12,248 nucleotides of DNA, taken from the NCBI GenBank assembly GCA_964600025.1, contig CAZRHJ010000049.1, forward strand, positions 1 through 12,248. Reading direction: 5' to 3'. Positions within the stretch are counted from its first letter, which is position 1. The number at the start of each line of letters is the position of its first letter. Positions 1 through 9,208 of the stretch are shown piece after piece. Source of the stretch: JADFUS01 sp964600025. Lineage in GTDB: Bacteria; Bacteroidota; Bacteroidia; Bacteroidales; Rikenellaceae. A program made the position numbers and the translations under genes. The notes under the pieces were generated by a model. That model saw only the letters and a list, made by a program, of their open reading frames with translations. It was not told the DNA's origin and searched no databases.

Positions 1-53
1 CATCGGCGAAATAGACAAGATAGGCGAGTTTCGTTTTTAGCGGACAATACTAA
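1..53. repeat. Right end of dispersed inverted-repeat element, copy 1 (partial)
   Basis: This stretch matches 9314-9366 at 51 of 53 positions; the differences are at 7 and 33. It contains the terminal motif GTTTCGTTTTTAGCGGACA followed by ATACTAA. The rest of the element lies outside the window to the left. The match ends 10 bases before the ATG at 64. The same motif in diverged form is found at 7401-7429. The two-base difference from copy 3 suggests recent spread or continuing homogenisation. Confidence 0.85.
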
Positions 54-63
54 ATCAGAATTT

Positions 64-1119
64 ATGCCTTTTTTAATACCTAATACTATGAAAAGAGAAT
101 GGGACAGACGAGCTGAATTTACAAATATCAAAAAAGATTGGGTAACAAGCACAAATAAAGACGGTAGGTTTTTGAATATACACGACAATCTAAACAGAGG
201 TATTAAAAGTCCTTTTGATTGGAAAATTAAAATCTCTCAACTTCTAAAAAATCGCAAAAAAGAAGGTTGGGAGGATAATTCCGTACAACTTCAAGATTTA
301 AATATAAACAAATCATATTTTATGATATGGTTGGGGCATAGTTCATTTTATTTGTACCTAAACGGACTTAAAATACTTATTGACCCAGTTTTTGGTTCTG
401 TACCTTTCGTAAAGAGAATTACCAAACTTCCCATAAACACATCAAATTTCAGGGATATTGACTATATATTAATATCTCACGACCATTATGACCATTTAGA
501 CAAAAAAAGCATAAAAACAGTGCTACAACAAAGCAAATCCACTAAAATTATTTGCGGTGCAGGCACTGAGAAAATTCTTTCTAAACTGAACGTCGTGGGT
601 AACGAATACGAAATCATATCTATGCAATGGTACGACAAATACCGTTATGATGGTTTCAAAGTAACATTTTTACCGTCTTTGCACTGGTCGAGAAGAGGTA
701 TGAATGATGGTTGCAAACGCTTATGGGGTGCATTTATGATACAATTTGGTGGAATAAATATGTATTTTAGTGGAGATACTACTTATGGCGACCATTTCAA
801 AGAAGTAAAAGAATTATTTGGAAATGTAGATTACGCAATTATTGGGATTGGTGCATTTAGACCAAGAGCCCATACATATAGAAATCACATATCTCCAAGG
901 GAGGCAATTCGTGCGTCGCAAGATATTCAAGCTGGAAAAACAATTCCTATGCACTACAACACATTTGATTTATCGAAAGAGAAATATATGGAACCTTTGA
1001 GCATTTTTCAAAAAGCAGCTCAGATAAATAATGTAGATACTCAGACTCCAAAAATCGGCGAAGTATTAGAATTAATTATTAACAAATCGGAAGAAGCACA
1101 AAAACAAGAAGAAAAATAA
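64..1119 (+). CDS. Metallo-beta-lactamase-fold hydrolase, NAPE-PLD/UlaG-like
   Basis: Predicted metal-dependent hydrolase of the metallo-beta-lactamase fold, 351 residues. Visible landmarks are WLGHSS at about residue 89 (typical of the NAPE-PLD-like branch), LIDPVFG, the metal-binding HDHYDH at 139-144, a further histidine in LHWS (about 207), the bridging aspartate in SGDT (about 238) and the last metal ligand in PMHYNTFD (about 297). All expected metal ligands are present, so the enzyme should be active. Relatives act on phosphodiester, lactone or lipid substrates; the substrate here is unknown. ATG 64 lacks a clear ribosome-binding site, and ATG 88 (MKREWD) is an alternative. The frame stays open upstream to base 1 through the repeat end. 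Family members often carry an N-terminal hydrophobic anchor that is missing here, so the true 5' end may be upstream or may have been displaced by the element. No promoter is visible inside the window. Confidence 0.88.
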   Translation: MPFLIPNTMKREWDRRAEFTNIKKDWVTSTNKDGRFLNIHDNLNRGIKSPFDWKIKISQLLKNRKKEGWEDNSVQLQDLNINKSYFMIWLGHSSFYLYLNGLKILIDPVFGSVPFVKRITKLPINTSNFRDIDYILISHDHYDHLDKKSIKTVLQQSKSTKIICGAGTEKILSKLNVVGNEYEIISMQWYDKYRYDGFKVTFLPSLHWSRRGMNDGCKRLWGAFMIQFGGINMYFSGDTTYGDHFKEVKELFGNVDYAIIGIGAFRPRAHTYRNHISPREAIRASQDIQAGKTIPMHYNTFDLSKEKYMEPLSIFQKAAQINNVDTQTPKIGEVLELIINKSEEAQKQEEK

Positions 1120-1597
1120 TCTCAATTCCAAAGACAAGTACAAAAAGGAGTTAAAGTGTCTATTCTAAGGGATTTAGGGGTGAAATAATGTGTCTTAGGT
1201 ACGAAATATGTCTAAACATAGGCTAAAAAGTAAAAAACAGAAAAAACAAAACAAATAAACATACAATTTATCACAAAAAAAGCAGGAAATAAAAACAATA
1301 ACATATCAAACAGTCATACCTAAAACAATATTAGCTATATTTTTGTAACCTATTACCGTTTTCAACTTACGTTTCATAATTTAAATATTATCAATAAATA
1401 ACAACATTTCTTCTGGATAATAAAGCAACAAGATATTTTGGTTGAAAACCAACACATCTTTCGTATATTATTAAATATCAAGCTATTAAATATTTTAGGG
1501 GCAAAATGATTAAATTAAAAATTTGATATTTTTTCACACATATAATATTGATATTCAACGCTTTAAATTCTTTTTAGTAAAAAAACCAAATAAAAAT
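1120..1597. other. Gene-poor AT-rich gap before the lipoprotein operon
   Basis: No convincing gene was found here on either strand. A short hairpin (TTGGTT, GAA, AACCAA) lies at 1438-1452. AATTTGATAT occurs at 1520-1529 and again at 1623-1632 and 1681-1690. A 23-codon minus-strand frame (1306-1377) starts with ATG but has no supporting signal. No terminator was found for the hydrolase gene. The region is likely the upstream regulatory stretch of the operon that follows. Confidence 0.6.
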
Positions 1598-1628
1598 TTT
1601 GTCAGATAAAAAATTACTCGTAAATTTG
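1598..1628 (+). promoter_or_regulatory. Bacteroidetes-type promoter of the lipoprotein operon
   Basis: TTTG (1598-1601), exactly 19 bases, then TAAATTTG (1621-1628). This matches the Bacteroidetes primary sigma-factor pattern TTTG-N19-TAnnTTTG at every fixed base. Transcription would begin near 1635, giving an untranslated leader of about 60 bases before the start codon at 1697 or 1706. Confidence 0.8.
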
Positions 1629-1696
1629 ATATAGATTGTGCTTGTGAGAACTGATGAACAGAGATAAACAAGCGAATAACAATTTGATATTAATTT

Positions 1697-3838
1697 ATGC
1701 TAAAAATGAAAAATTATTTATTTAAAATCAATCTTTCTTTATTTATTCTTGTTGCTGCAATTTGCGTATCCTGCTCATCATCAAGCACAGAAAACGGAGA
1801 GGGAGAAGTCATTTTAGATATTAGAAAATCTATCAACATCAACTCAAAATCAAACTTACCCGGAGATAATATTGATGAATATAGAATAAATATCTATAAA
1901 GAAAACGAACCTTACGCTGGTTGGGATAAATTTTCTCAATTACCAGAGGGAAATAAAATCAGATTGGCTTATGGTAGCTATGAAGCAATAGCTGACTGGG
2001 GAGAAAATCAAATTATTGATTTTGAAAAGCCATATTTTATTGGGATAACACCTTTCACTTTAAATAGTAATGAAAAGGTTACCCCAATAGAGATATTATG
2101 TAAAGTAGGTAACGCCTCTATCAAAATCATATATCACGATACTTTTATAAAACATTTTAGCCAATTCAAGTCTTACGGTGTAAATATTTATACAGACCTA
2201 TCTGGCGACAAGTTCTTGTACTACGGTGCTGACGAAACAAGACTTGCTCACTTCAAGGTTAGCCGTGTTATTCCACGTTTACAACTTGAAAAACAAGACG
2301 GAACAAAATTCGACTATGGTTTTAACTATATATCTAATGTCAAAGCAGGAGATGCTTACACTGTTAGACTTAAACACAATCCAACGAGCAACGAGGGTTC
2401 AGTAGTTATTACTATTGACGAAAGCACACGCGATATTCACGAAGAATTTTCAGTACCATTTGAAGATATATTCAAAAGACGTTTAGAAATTAAAAATTCA
2501 TTTAATGATGAAATTGCAACTATCGCAACTAAGCCTACAAATGAACACAAATTATCTACATATTTCAATGCAACACAAGGACTTAAAGACATTAAATTCT
2601 CTTTCAACCCCTTGTTTGCAAACGCTAATGCTCTCCCACAAGAAATTTCATTCTTAACTCTGAAAACCAATGAAGAGTTAAGCACAAAACTAAAAAATAT
2701 GGGGTTTGAATGGGACGAAAATTTTGAAGGAAAAAAAGAGACAATACTGAGATATTACAAACTTTTGGACTATGTAACGACTGAAACATTTAATAATGAA
2801 TACCAAAATGATTTCGCTATCACTGTTACAGACAACGAAAACAAAACCAAAACAAAAAGCTTTGCAGTCAAAACTACTCCAAAACCTCTACATTACACCA
2901 TACCTTCTATCAAAAGAGCGAGTATATGGACAAAAGAGGCAAGTATTCCTAAAATGACTTACGAAAACTTCCCTTATGAATTTTGGGAGGCAAACAAAAA
3001 TAATTTTACTTATCAATACAGTGTTGATGGTCAAAATTGGATAGATGTAACAGAAGACACAGGAAATACATTAAGAATCTCAAACCTTACAGCTAATACT
3101 ACATATAGTTATAGAGCAAAATTAGATGATATTTATTCTGCTGTAAAAACATTTACTACCGAAAATCCATTACAACTTCAAAATGCAAATTTTGAGACTT
3201 GGGGTTCAAAAGATGTAAACAACCAATTCTTGGGAACTGCCGAAAATGAATATTGGGGTTCGAGCAATACTCAAACTACTTCATCTGGTATTAACAGTTG
3301 GTACACCAAAAACTCAGGTGTTAGAAAATATGAAGTTTCTGGCTCAAATAATGCAGCACTAATTTCTACTATTGGCTGGGGAGCAGGAAACACTTGGGCA
3401 GGATTTATGTGGTCAGCAGTAATTTACAATGTTTCTGCTGGTTATTTAGTAGTTGGAGATGTAAATACAAATGGAGTAATAACAAAAGGCCGTACACACG
3501 AAGCACGTCCTACTTCACTTTCATTTGACTACAAATACAAGCCAACAAACGGTCGTTCGTGGAAAATGTTAGTAGAAATACTTGCAGCAGACGGTAGCGT
3601 TTTGGGAAGTGGAACAGCGTCAAGCGGAACAAAGGTTGATAATTTCACAAAACAAAACGTAGATATTACATACACAAATACAACAACTGCTCCTTCAAAA
3701 ATATATTTGTATTTTACAAATAACACTGCACAAGGAACAGATTTACCCAAAAAAGATATAGAAAAATTGGATAACCCAAATAGATATGAAGGTTCACCAA
3801 TGGTAATTGACAATATTAATTTGATTTATAACAAGTAA
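1697..3838 (+). CDS. Lipoprotein with DUF4493-like, FN3-like and PCMD-like domains
   Basis: First gene of a three-gene operon, 713 residues. A signal peptide ends in a lipobox-like CVSC with Cys26 as the probable lipid anchor. ATG 1706 (MKNYLF) is an equally good or better start and keeps the signal peptide intact. A DUF4493-like domain spans about 35-250, with the motifs GWDKFSQLP, YGSYEAIADWG, FEKPYFIG and ETRLAHF shared with the two downstream genes. A central module follows at about 260-400 (ending DFAITVTD), then a fibronectin-III-like segment at about 403-487 (YQYSVDGQNW, LTANTTYSYRA) and a PCMD-like C-terminus from about 494 (NANFETWG to PMVIDNINLIY). It is predicted to be a membrane-anchored exported protein. 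PCMD is named as a putative carbohydrate-metabolism domain, but no catalytic motif is evident, so binding is as likely as catalysis. Transcription starts from the promoter at 1598-1628. Confidence 0.85.
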   Translation: MLKMKNYLFKINLSLFILVAAICVSCSSSSTENGEGEVILDIRKSININSKSNLPGDNIDEYRINIYKENEPYAGWDKFSQLPEGNKIRLAYGSYEAIADWGENQIIDFEKPYFIGITPFTLNSNEKVTPIEILCKVGNASIKIIYHDTFIKHFSQFKSYGVNIYTDLSGDKFLYYGADETRLAHFKVSRVIPRLQLEKQDGTKFDYGFNYISNVKAGDAYTVRLKHNPTSNEGSVVITIDESTRDIHEEFSVPFEDIFKRRLEIKNSFNDEIATIATKPTNEHKLSTYFNATQGLKDIKFSFNPLFANANALPQEISFLTLKTNEELSTKLKNMGFEWDENFEGKKETILRYYKLLDYVTTETFNNEYQNDFAITVTDNENKTKTKSFAVKTTPKPLHYTIPSIKRASIWTKEASIPKMTYENFPYEFWEANKNNFTYQYSVDGQNWIDVTEDTGNTLRISNLTANTTYSYRAKLDDIYSAVKTFTTENPLQLQNANFETWGSKDVNNQFLGTAENEYWGSSNTQTTSSGINSWYTKNSGVRKYEVSGSNNAALISTIGWGAGNTWAGFMWSAVIYNVSAGYLVVGDVNTNGVITKGRTHEARPTSLSFDYKYKPTNGRSWKMLVEILAADGSVLGSGTASSGTKVDNFTKQNVDITYTNTTTAPSKIYLYFTNNTAQGTDLPKKDIEKLDNPNRYEGSPMVIDNINLIYNK

Positions 3839-3856
3839 AATAAAGCACAAAAATAT

Positions 3857-5131
3857 ATGAAAAAGATTTTAAGTTCAATAATGATTTTTGCAACACTTTT
3901 GATGTGTTCTTGCGGTGGAAAAGGAGGAAATCCTGTAAATCCTGACAAACCAGACGAGCCTACAACAAATAAAAAGAGCAAAATTACCTTAAACCTAAAA
4001 GCAACAGGTTCTTTTCAGATTGTAGATAAAGCACCAGCCGTAAAGAGTGAAGTTGCAATAGACCCATCAAACTTTACAGTAGAGATTTATAATAACTCAG
4101 GTGTTCTGATACACCAATGGGATAAATTCTCTGAAATGAGCGAATTTATAGAACTCACTGTTGCAAATGATTATAAGATTGTAGCATATAATGCAAAGTT
4201 ACAAGATGTTGCATTTGACGCACCTTTTTACTATGGAGAAACTAAGTTTAATGTTGTTCTTAACCAAATTACACCCGTTGATTTGGTTGCAAAATTGGGC
4301 AACGTTATGATTAGTATTACGCCGACACAAGAGTTTTTGACTTATTACGGAGAAGGGAATTACAAGTTCATTGTACGTAACGATGCGTATTTGACAGAAG
4401 GAGATCCAGAATTAATTTTCAATCCGGGCGAAACACGTTCAGGATACGTCAAAGCTGCTCCATACACATTGACTATTTTTGCAGGTAACACTATTCAAGA
4501 ACGCTACATAGAAAATGTAAATGCACAAGACCACCATATTATCAAAATAGATGTTAAGGCTGTTGGTTCTGGGGGCATTAGCATAGTTGTAGATAGAACA
4601 GTTTATGAAAAGAATATTGATATAATTGTTCCTGGCGACGATGAAGACCTTGGCAATGGAGGAAAACCACGTCCTGACACACCAGAAAGTGGCGAAGATC
4701 CAGCACCAGATATTCAACTTGAAGTTGGAAACATTGACGAACCAGTTGTTATTCCTAACACAGCTATTGTCGATGGAGTATGTACAATTCCTGTTAAGGC
4801 AATTATTTCTTCTCCAACAGGAATTAGTGAGCTAAGAGTAAAAATTGATTCTCCTGATATTCCTGAATTTATTTTGAATGGTCTTAATATCCCAGGAAAA
4901 GATTACTTTGACTTGGCAAACTTGGACGCTGAACAAACAAAAATGTTTATTCAATTTGGCGTAATCAAAGAAGGTGATGTTATCAAAGGCGGAACAAGCT
5001 ACCAATTTGACGTAACTGGTTTTATGTCTTTATTAAACCCTAACGAGAGATTACATAATTTTGAAGTTACTGTAATTGATGCTAACACTACTTCTGTTGT
5101 TAAAACCCTATCAATTAACCGTACAGAATAA
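3857..5131 (+). CDS. Short DUF4493-like lipoprotein without PCMD domain
   Basis: Second gene of the operon, 424 residues, 18 bases after the first. The signal peptide ends at LMCSC with Cys19 as the likely lipidated residue, followed by a Gly/Pro/Asn-rich tether. The DUF4493-like part covers about 40-255, with HQWDKFSEM, FDAPFYYG and GETRSGYV aligning with the same positions in both neighbours. An acidic, proline-rich linker at about 258-284 (GDDEDLGNGG, DTPESGEDPAPD) leads to the central module at about 285-424 (INSPD-like ...IDSPDIPEF, GLNIPGKDYFDL, VIKGGTSYQFDV, HNFEVTVIDA). The protein stops there and lacks the FN3-like and PCMD parts of its paralogs. This could be a natural short form or a subunit that pairs with the longer ones. 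No frameshift or remnant of the missing domains is seen before the next gene, which begins 11 bases later. Confidence 0.82.
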   Translation: MKKILSSIMIFATLLMCSCGGKGGNPVNPDKPDEPTTNKKSKITLNLKATGSFQIVDKAPAVKSEVAIDPSNFTVEIYNNSGVLIHQWDKFSEMSEFIELTVANDYKIVAYNAKLQDVAFDAPFYYGETKFNVVLNQITPVDLVAKLGNVMISITPTQEFLTYYGEGNYKFIVRNDAYLTEGDPELIFNPGETRSGYVKAAPYTLTIFAGNTIQERYIENVNAQDHHIIKIDVKAVGSGGISIVVDRTVYEKNIDIIVPGDDEDLGNGGKPRPDTPESGEDPAPDIQLEVGNIDEPVVIPNTAIVDGVCTIPVKAIISSPTGISELRVKIDSPDIPEFILNGLNIPGKDYFDLANLDAEQTKMFIQFGVIKEGDVIKGGTSYQFDVTGFMSLLNPNERLHNFEVTVIDANTTSVVKTLSINRTE

Positions 5132-5142
5132 TTAATACGATT

Positions 5143-7227
5143 ATGACAAAATTTAAAATATTAGTTCTTCTATCGTGTTTTGTTTTGGTTTTTTCGTGTA
5201 AGAACAATCCGAAAAACCCAAGCAAAGAAGGCGATGGAATACTTGCATTGTCTATGGATTTTAACAATACTACAAATATTGTTAATAAAACAAAAGCACC
5301 ATCAAATGATGAACTCGCTTTATACATACTTAATTCAAGTAAAGATACTGTACACAAATTTATTGGGATTTCAAACATTCCAGACGAAATAACTCTAAAA
5401 TTTGGTAAATATACAGCTATTTGTGAATCAATAGATATTGATAGACTTTTCTCTATGGATAAACCAATTTATAGAGGAGAACAGCCGTTTGAAATAGCTT
5501 TGACTCAAAAAACAGAAGTTAAATTGACTGTAAAATATGCAGATATTTTGGTATCGGCAGAATATACAGACAAATTCAAAGAATTAGTTTCATCATACGG
5601 TCTTAGCATTACGAGCGACTTGGGAGGAACTGTCGAAATTCCTTCTACCGAAACTCGTACAGCATACGTTAAAGTAAATGATTTTTTGAACTATACACTA
5701 AAAATTGTTGATGATTTGGGCAATGACGTAATTTACAACAAAAAAATTGAGGGACTAAAACCTGCCGATTTTTTGAAACTAAAATTCGATGTTGCACAAG
5801 CTTCTGGCGAAGGAAATAACACAACACTGAGAATTTATGTGGATATGACTTTGAACGAAGTTACTCACACTTTCGAAATGTTAATTAACCCGGGTGTAGC
5901 TCCAAAAATCACACCTGAAAACTTTACGGAAGGCGTAACTATTCCTGTTACAGACGGAGAACTAACAAAAGCAAAAATTAAAATAGAGCCTTCTAATCCA
6001 TTATTTGGAATATATATAAATTCAAATACAGATTTATTCACAAATGCTGGTTTAGACAAAAAAATAAATATTCTTGCTTTGAGCGAAAAGCAAAAACAAC
6101 AATTAACAGAGTTAGGACTTAATGTTAATGATATTACAACAAACATCTATCCCGTTAGACCTGTTTCTAATCCAGTTACAGTAGATTTAAGTGAACTTTC
6201 AAGCAGGTTAGCCGAGGGAGAGCATTTATTTACAGTTTCAGTTGTAGATGTAAACTTTCTAAACTCTCAAATTGAAATGAAATTTGACGCAGCAGGCAAC
6301 CCTGTGAAAATGGGACTTGCTAAATCTTACGACATTTATCGTTCAGACCTAAATGGCACAAAAGTTATAATAAATGGTTTCTATACATCAAAAACTGCTC
6401 CCGAGGGACTAACATTCAAATACAAAACTGTATCTTCTGAGGAGTGGACAGTAATTGACCCATCAAGAATTACAGTCAATACTACTGCAAAAACATTTAC
6501 TATTACTGATTTCTTGCCACAAAACAATACGCTAACAATCAAAGCTGTAACAAAGGTTGGGGATTTAGTTACTGATGGCTCTGGCGAAACATCTGTAACA
6601 ACAAGTGCAATTCCTGCTATACCAAATTTGAATTTTGACACTTGGACAAAAAGTGGCAAAAACTGGTATCCAAATGCAGATGCGTCTAATAGCTACTGGG
6701 GAACTGGTAACGAAGGAGTTACTATGAATCTTGTAGGCAAAGACCCAAACACTGTGCCAGAGGAAACATTAATAGTCAAAGGCAAAGCAGCAAGAATGGT
6801 ATCTATTAGTGTTCCTGTTGTGAATTTTGCAGCTGGTAACCTATTTGTTGGTTCATATAAAACGAATATTTCTGACCCAATTAGCTCTGTTAAGTTTGGT
6901 CGCCCATTCATTGGTCGCCCAGACCAAATGAAAGGTTATTACCTATTCAAACCAGCAGGTTATAACGGAGGAAACGACTATTGCCATATTTACATAAAAC
7001 TCGAAAATAGAAACAGTGGAGTTACTGTTGGATACGGTGAATTTGTAAATAATACACAAATGTCAGCTTACGAACCATTTACTATTGACGTAAAATATAG
7101 CAGTAGCCTTCCCGTAACTCACGTTACTGTTTGTGCTACATCAAGTAAAGACGGACAATCATTCAATGGCGGTGTAGGCAGTACTCTATACGTTGATGAA
7201 TTCGAAATAATATACAACGGCAAATAA
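5143..7227 (+). CDS. Lipoprotein with DUF4493-like, FN3-like and PCMD domains
   Basis: Third gene of the operon, 694 residues, starting only 11 bases after the preceding stop, so translation may be coupled. It has a clean lipobox VFSC with Cys19 followed by Lys and a short Asn/Pro-rich tether. The DUF4493-like domain lies at about 30-245 (MDKPIYRG, TETRTAYV). The central module is at about 250-400 (GVTIPVTDG, FGIYINS, EGEHLFTVSVVD). An FN3-like segment at about 405-487 (FKYKTVSSEEW, ITDFLPQNNTLTIKA) precedes a well-defined PCMD domain from about 493 to the end (LNFDTWTKSGKNWYPN, YWGTGN, NLFVGSY, FGRPFIGRP, TLYVDEFEIIY). The PCMD begins at nearly the same residue as in the first gene, which argues for duplication of a complete architecture. 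Predicted location is a bacterial membrane surface facing the periplasm or outside; the ligand is unknown. Transcription ends at the terminator at 7266-7309. Confidence 0.87.
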   Translation: MTKFKILVLLSCFVLVFSCKNNPKNPSKEGDGILALSMDFNNTTNIVNKTKAPSNDELALYILNSSKDTVHKFIGISNIPDEITLKFGKYTAICESIDIDRLFSMDKPIYRGEQPFEIALTQKTEVKLTVKYADILVSAEYTDKFKELVSSYGLSITSDLGGTVEIPSTETRTAYVKVNDFLNYTLKIVDDLGNDVIYNKKIEGLKPADFLKLKFDVAQASGEGNNTTLRIYVDMTLNEVTHTFEMLINPGVAPKITPENFTEGVTIPVTDGELTKAKIKIEPSNPLFGIYINSNTDLFTNAGLDKKINILALSEKQKQQLTELGLNVNDITTNIYPVRPVSNPVTVDLSELSSRLAEGEHLFTVSVVDVNFLNSQIEMKFDAAGNPVKMGLAKSYDIYRSDLNGTKVIINGFYTSKTAPEGLTFKYKTVSSEEWTVIDPSRITVNTTAKTFTITDFLPQNNTLTIKAVTKVGDLVTDGSGETSVTTSAIPAIPNLNFDTWTKSGKNWYPNADASNSYWGTGNEGVTMNLVGKDPNTVPEETLIVKGKAARMVSISVPVVNFAAGNLFVGSYKTNISDPISSVKFGRPFIGRPDQMKGYYLFKPAGYNGGNDYCHIYIKLENRNSGVTVGYGEFVNNTQMSAYEPFTIDVKYSSSLPVTHVTVCATSSKDGQSFNGGVGSTLYVDEFEIIYNGK

Positions 7228-7265
7228 AGGGGTCTTCGACCCTTTCCCCTTAATCTATCACGCAT

Positions 7266-7309
7266 AAACAGACTATCTATAATAACTTTTTAGATAGTCT
7301 GTTTTTTTT
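7266..7309 (+). terminator. Rho-independent terminator of the lipoprotein operon
   Basis: CAGACTATCTA (7269-7279) pairs perfectly with TAGATAGTCTG (7291-7301). The stem extends by three A-T pairs and is followed by eight T (7302-7309). A smaller hairpin (GGGTC, TTC, GACCC) sits directly after the stop codon at about 7226-7247. Confidence 0.92.
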
Positions 7310-7312
7310 AAG

Positions 7313-7429
7313 TACAGTTCTATAAAAACGAAACTCTCCTGCATTGTATATTTTACGCACTGCAATACGCAAAACAGAGCATTGGCAAAAAGATACAAGG
7401 TAGGCGAGTAGCATTTTTATAGGATAATA
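7313..7429. repeat. Dispersed element copy 2, long imperfect palindrome
   Basis: The left arm 7321-7363 pairs with the right arm 7379-7421 at 32 of 43 positions, and the pairing continues weakly outward. The right arm resembles the right ends of copies 1 and 3 (GAGCATTGGC, TAGGCGAGTAGCATTTTTATA, GGATAATATCAA). It is more diverged than those copies. It lies exactly between the + strand terminator of the lipoprotein operon and the - strand terminator of gdhA. No transposase gene is present, so it resembles a miniature inverted-repeat element. Confidence 0.72.
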
Positions 7430-7435
7430 TCAAAC

Positions 7436-7462
7436 AAAAAGAGTACCCGATTGGGTACTCTT
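7436..7462 (-). terminator. Terminator of gdhA
   Basis: GAGTACCC (7441-7448) and GGGTACTC (7453-7460) form a perfect stem with loop GATT, extended by A-T pairs. Read on the minus strand the stem is followed by a run of five T (7440-7436). It lies 26 bases beyond the gdhA stop codon. Confidence 0.9.
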
Positions 7463-7487
7463 AATGTTATTATTAAATCTAAAAAGA

Positions 7488-8828
<1,341 letters not shown>

Positions 8829-8882
8829 TGTACTAAATTTTAAGTTATGTTAATTAATTATATTAGTTTCACAATTACCTCA

Positions 8883-8890
8883 CAAAGGTA
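8883..8890 (-). promoter_or_regulatory. Probable -7 box of the gdhA promoter
   Basis: Read on the minus strand this is TACCTTTG, an exact match to TAnnTTTG. It would place the transcription start near 8876 and give a leader of roughly 48 bases. No good TTTG was found at the expected -33 spacing, so the call rests on the -7 box alone. Confidence 0.5.
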
Positions 8891-9166
8891 TATAAAATAA
8901 TCTATCTTGATACATTTTTCGCAAAAAATATTACTCAATTAAAGATTGTTCATTTTTATACATCAATTTGTATTAAAAAAGTACTTTTTTTATGATTTTT
9001 CATAAATACTAACAAAACTATAAGAGTTTAATAATTAGATTATTAGTATATATGCAATTTTAAAGCACTAATTACACTGCATAGGTAGCAATAATTTGCC
9101 AATTAAGCAACTAAAAATAGAGAAATAATTATAGCTATCTCAGTAAAAAATATATTGTTGTCTACT
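8891..9166. other. AT-rich gap upstream of gdhA with small inverted repeats
   Basis: No gene is seen. Three perfect short inverted repeats occur: a 16-base palindrome of A6-GTAC-T6 (8975-8990), TTATGA/TCATAA with a T4 loop (8990-9005), and TAATAAT/ATTATTA with a TAG loop (9029-9045). They may be operator sites for gdhA control, or may be products of the AT-rich composition. Confidence 0.45.
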
Positions 9167-9202
9167 AAAAAAAATCTGCAATGGAAATTATCCATTGCAG
9201 AT
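9167..9202 (-). terminator. Terminator of the aminotransferase transcript
   Basis: ATCTGCAATGGA (9174-9185) pairs perfectly with TCCATTGCAGAT (9191-9202), a 12-bp stem with a 5-base loop. On the minus strand it runs into eight T (9174-9167). The aminotransferase is the only nearby minus-strand gene upstream. The transcript would therefore include the repeat element at 9209-9366. Confidence 0.85.
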
Positions 9203-9208
9203 ACAAAA

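Noticed and set aside
1120..1188. The hydrolase frame continues open for 22 codons after its TAA stop, so readthrough was considered.
   Set aside because: An open stretch this short is common by chance, there is no readthrough context, and the family ends near the called stop.
1306..1377. A 23-codon minus-strand frame starting MKRKLKTVIGYKN in the gap before the lipoprotein operon.
   Set aside because: No promoter, no ribosome-binding site and no recognisable homology; too short to support.
1438..1452. The hairpin TTGGTT/AACCAA considered as a terminator for the hydrolase gene.
   Set aside because: The stem is short, no T-run follows, and it lies more than 300 bases beyond the stop codon.
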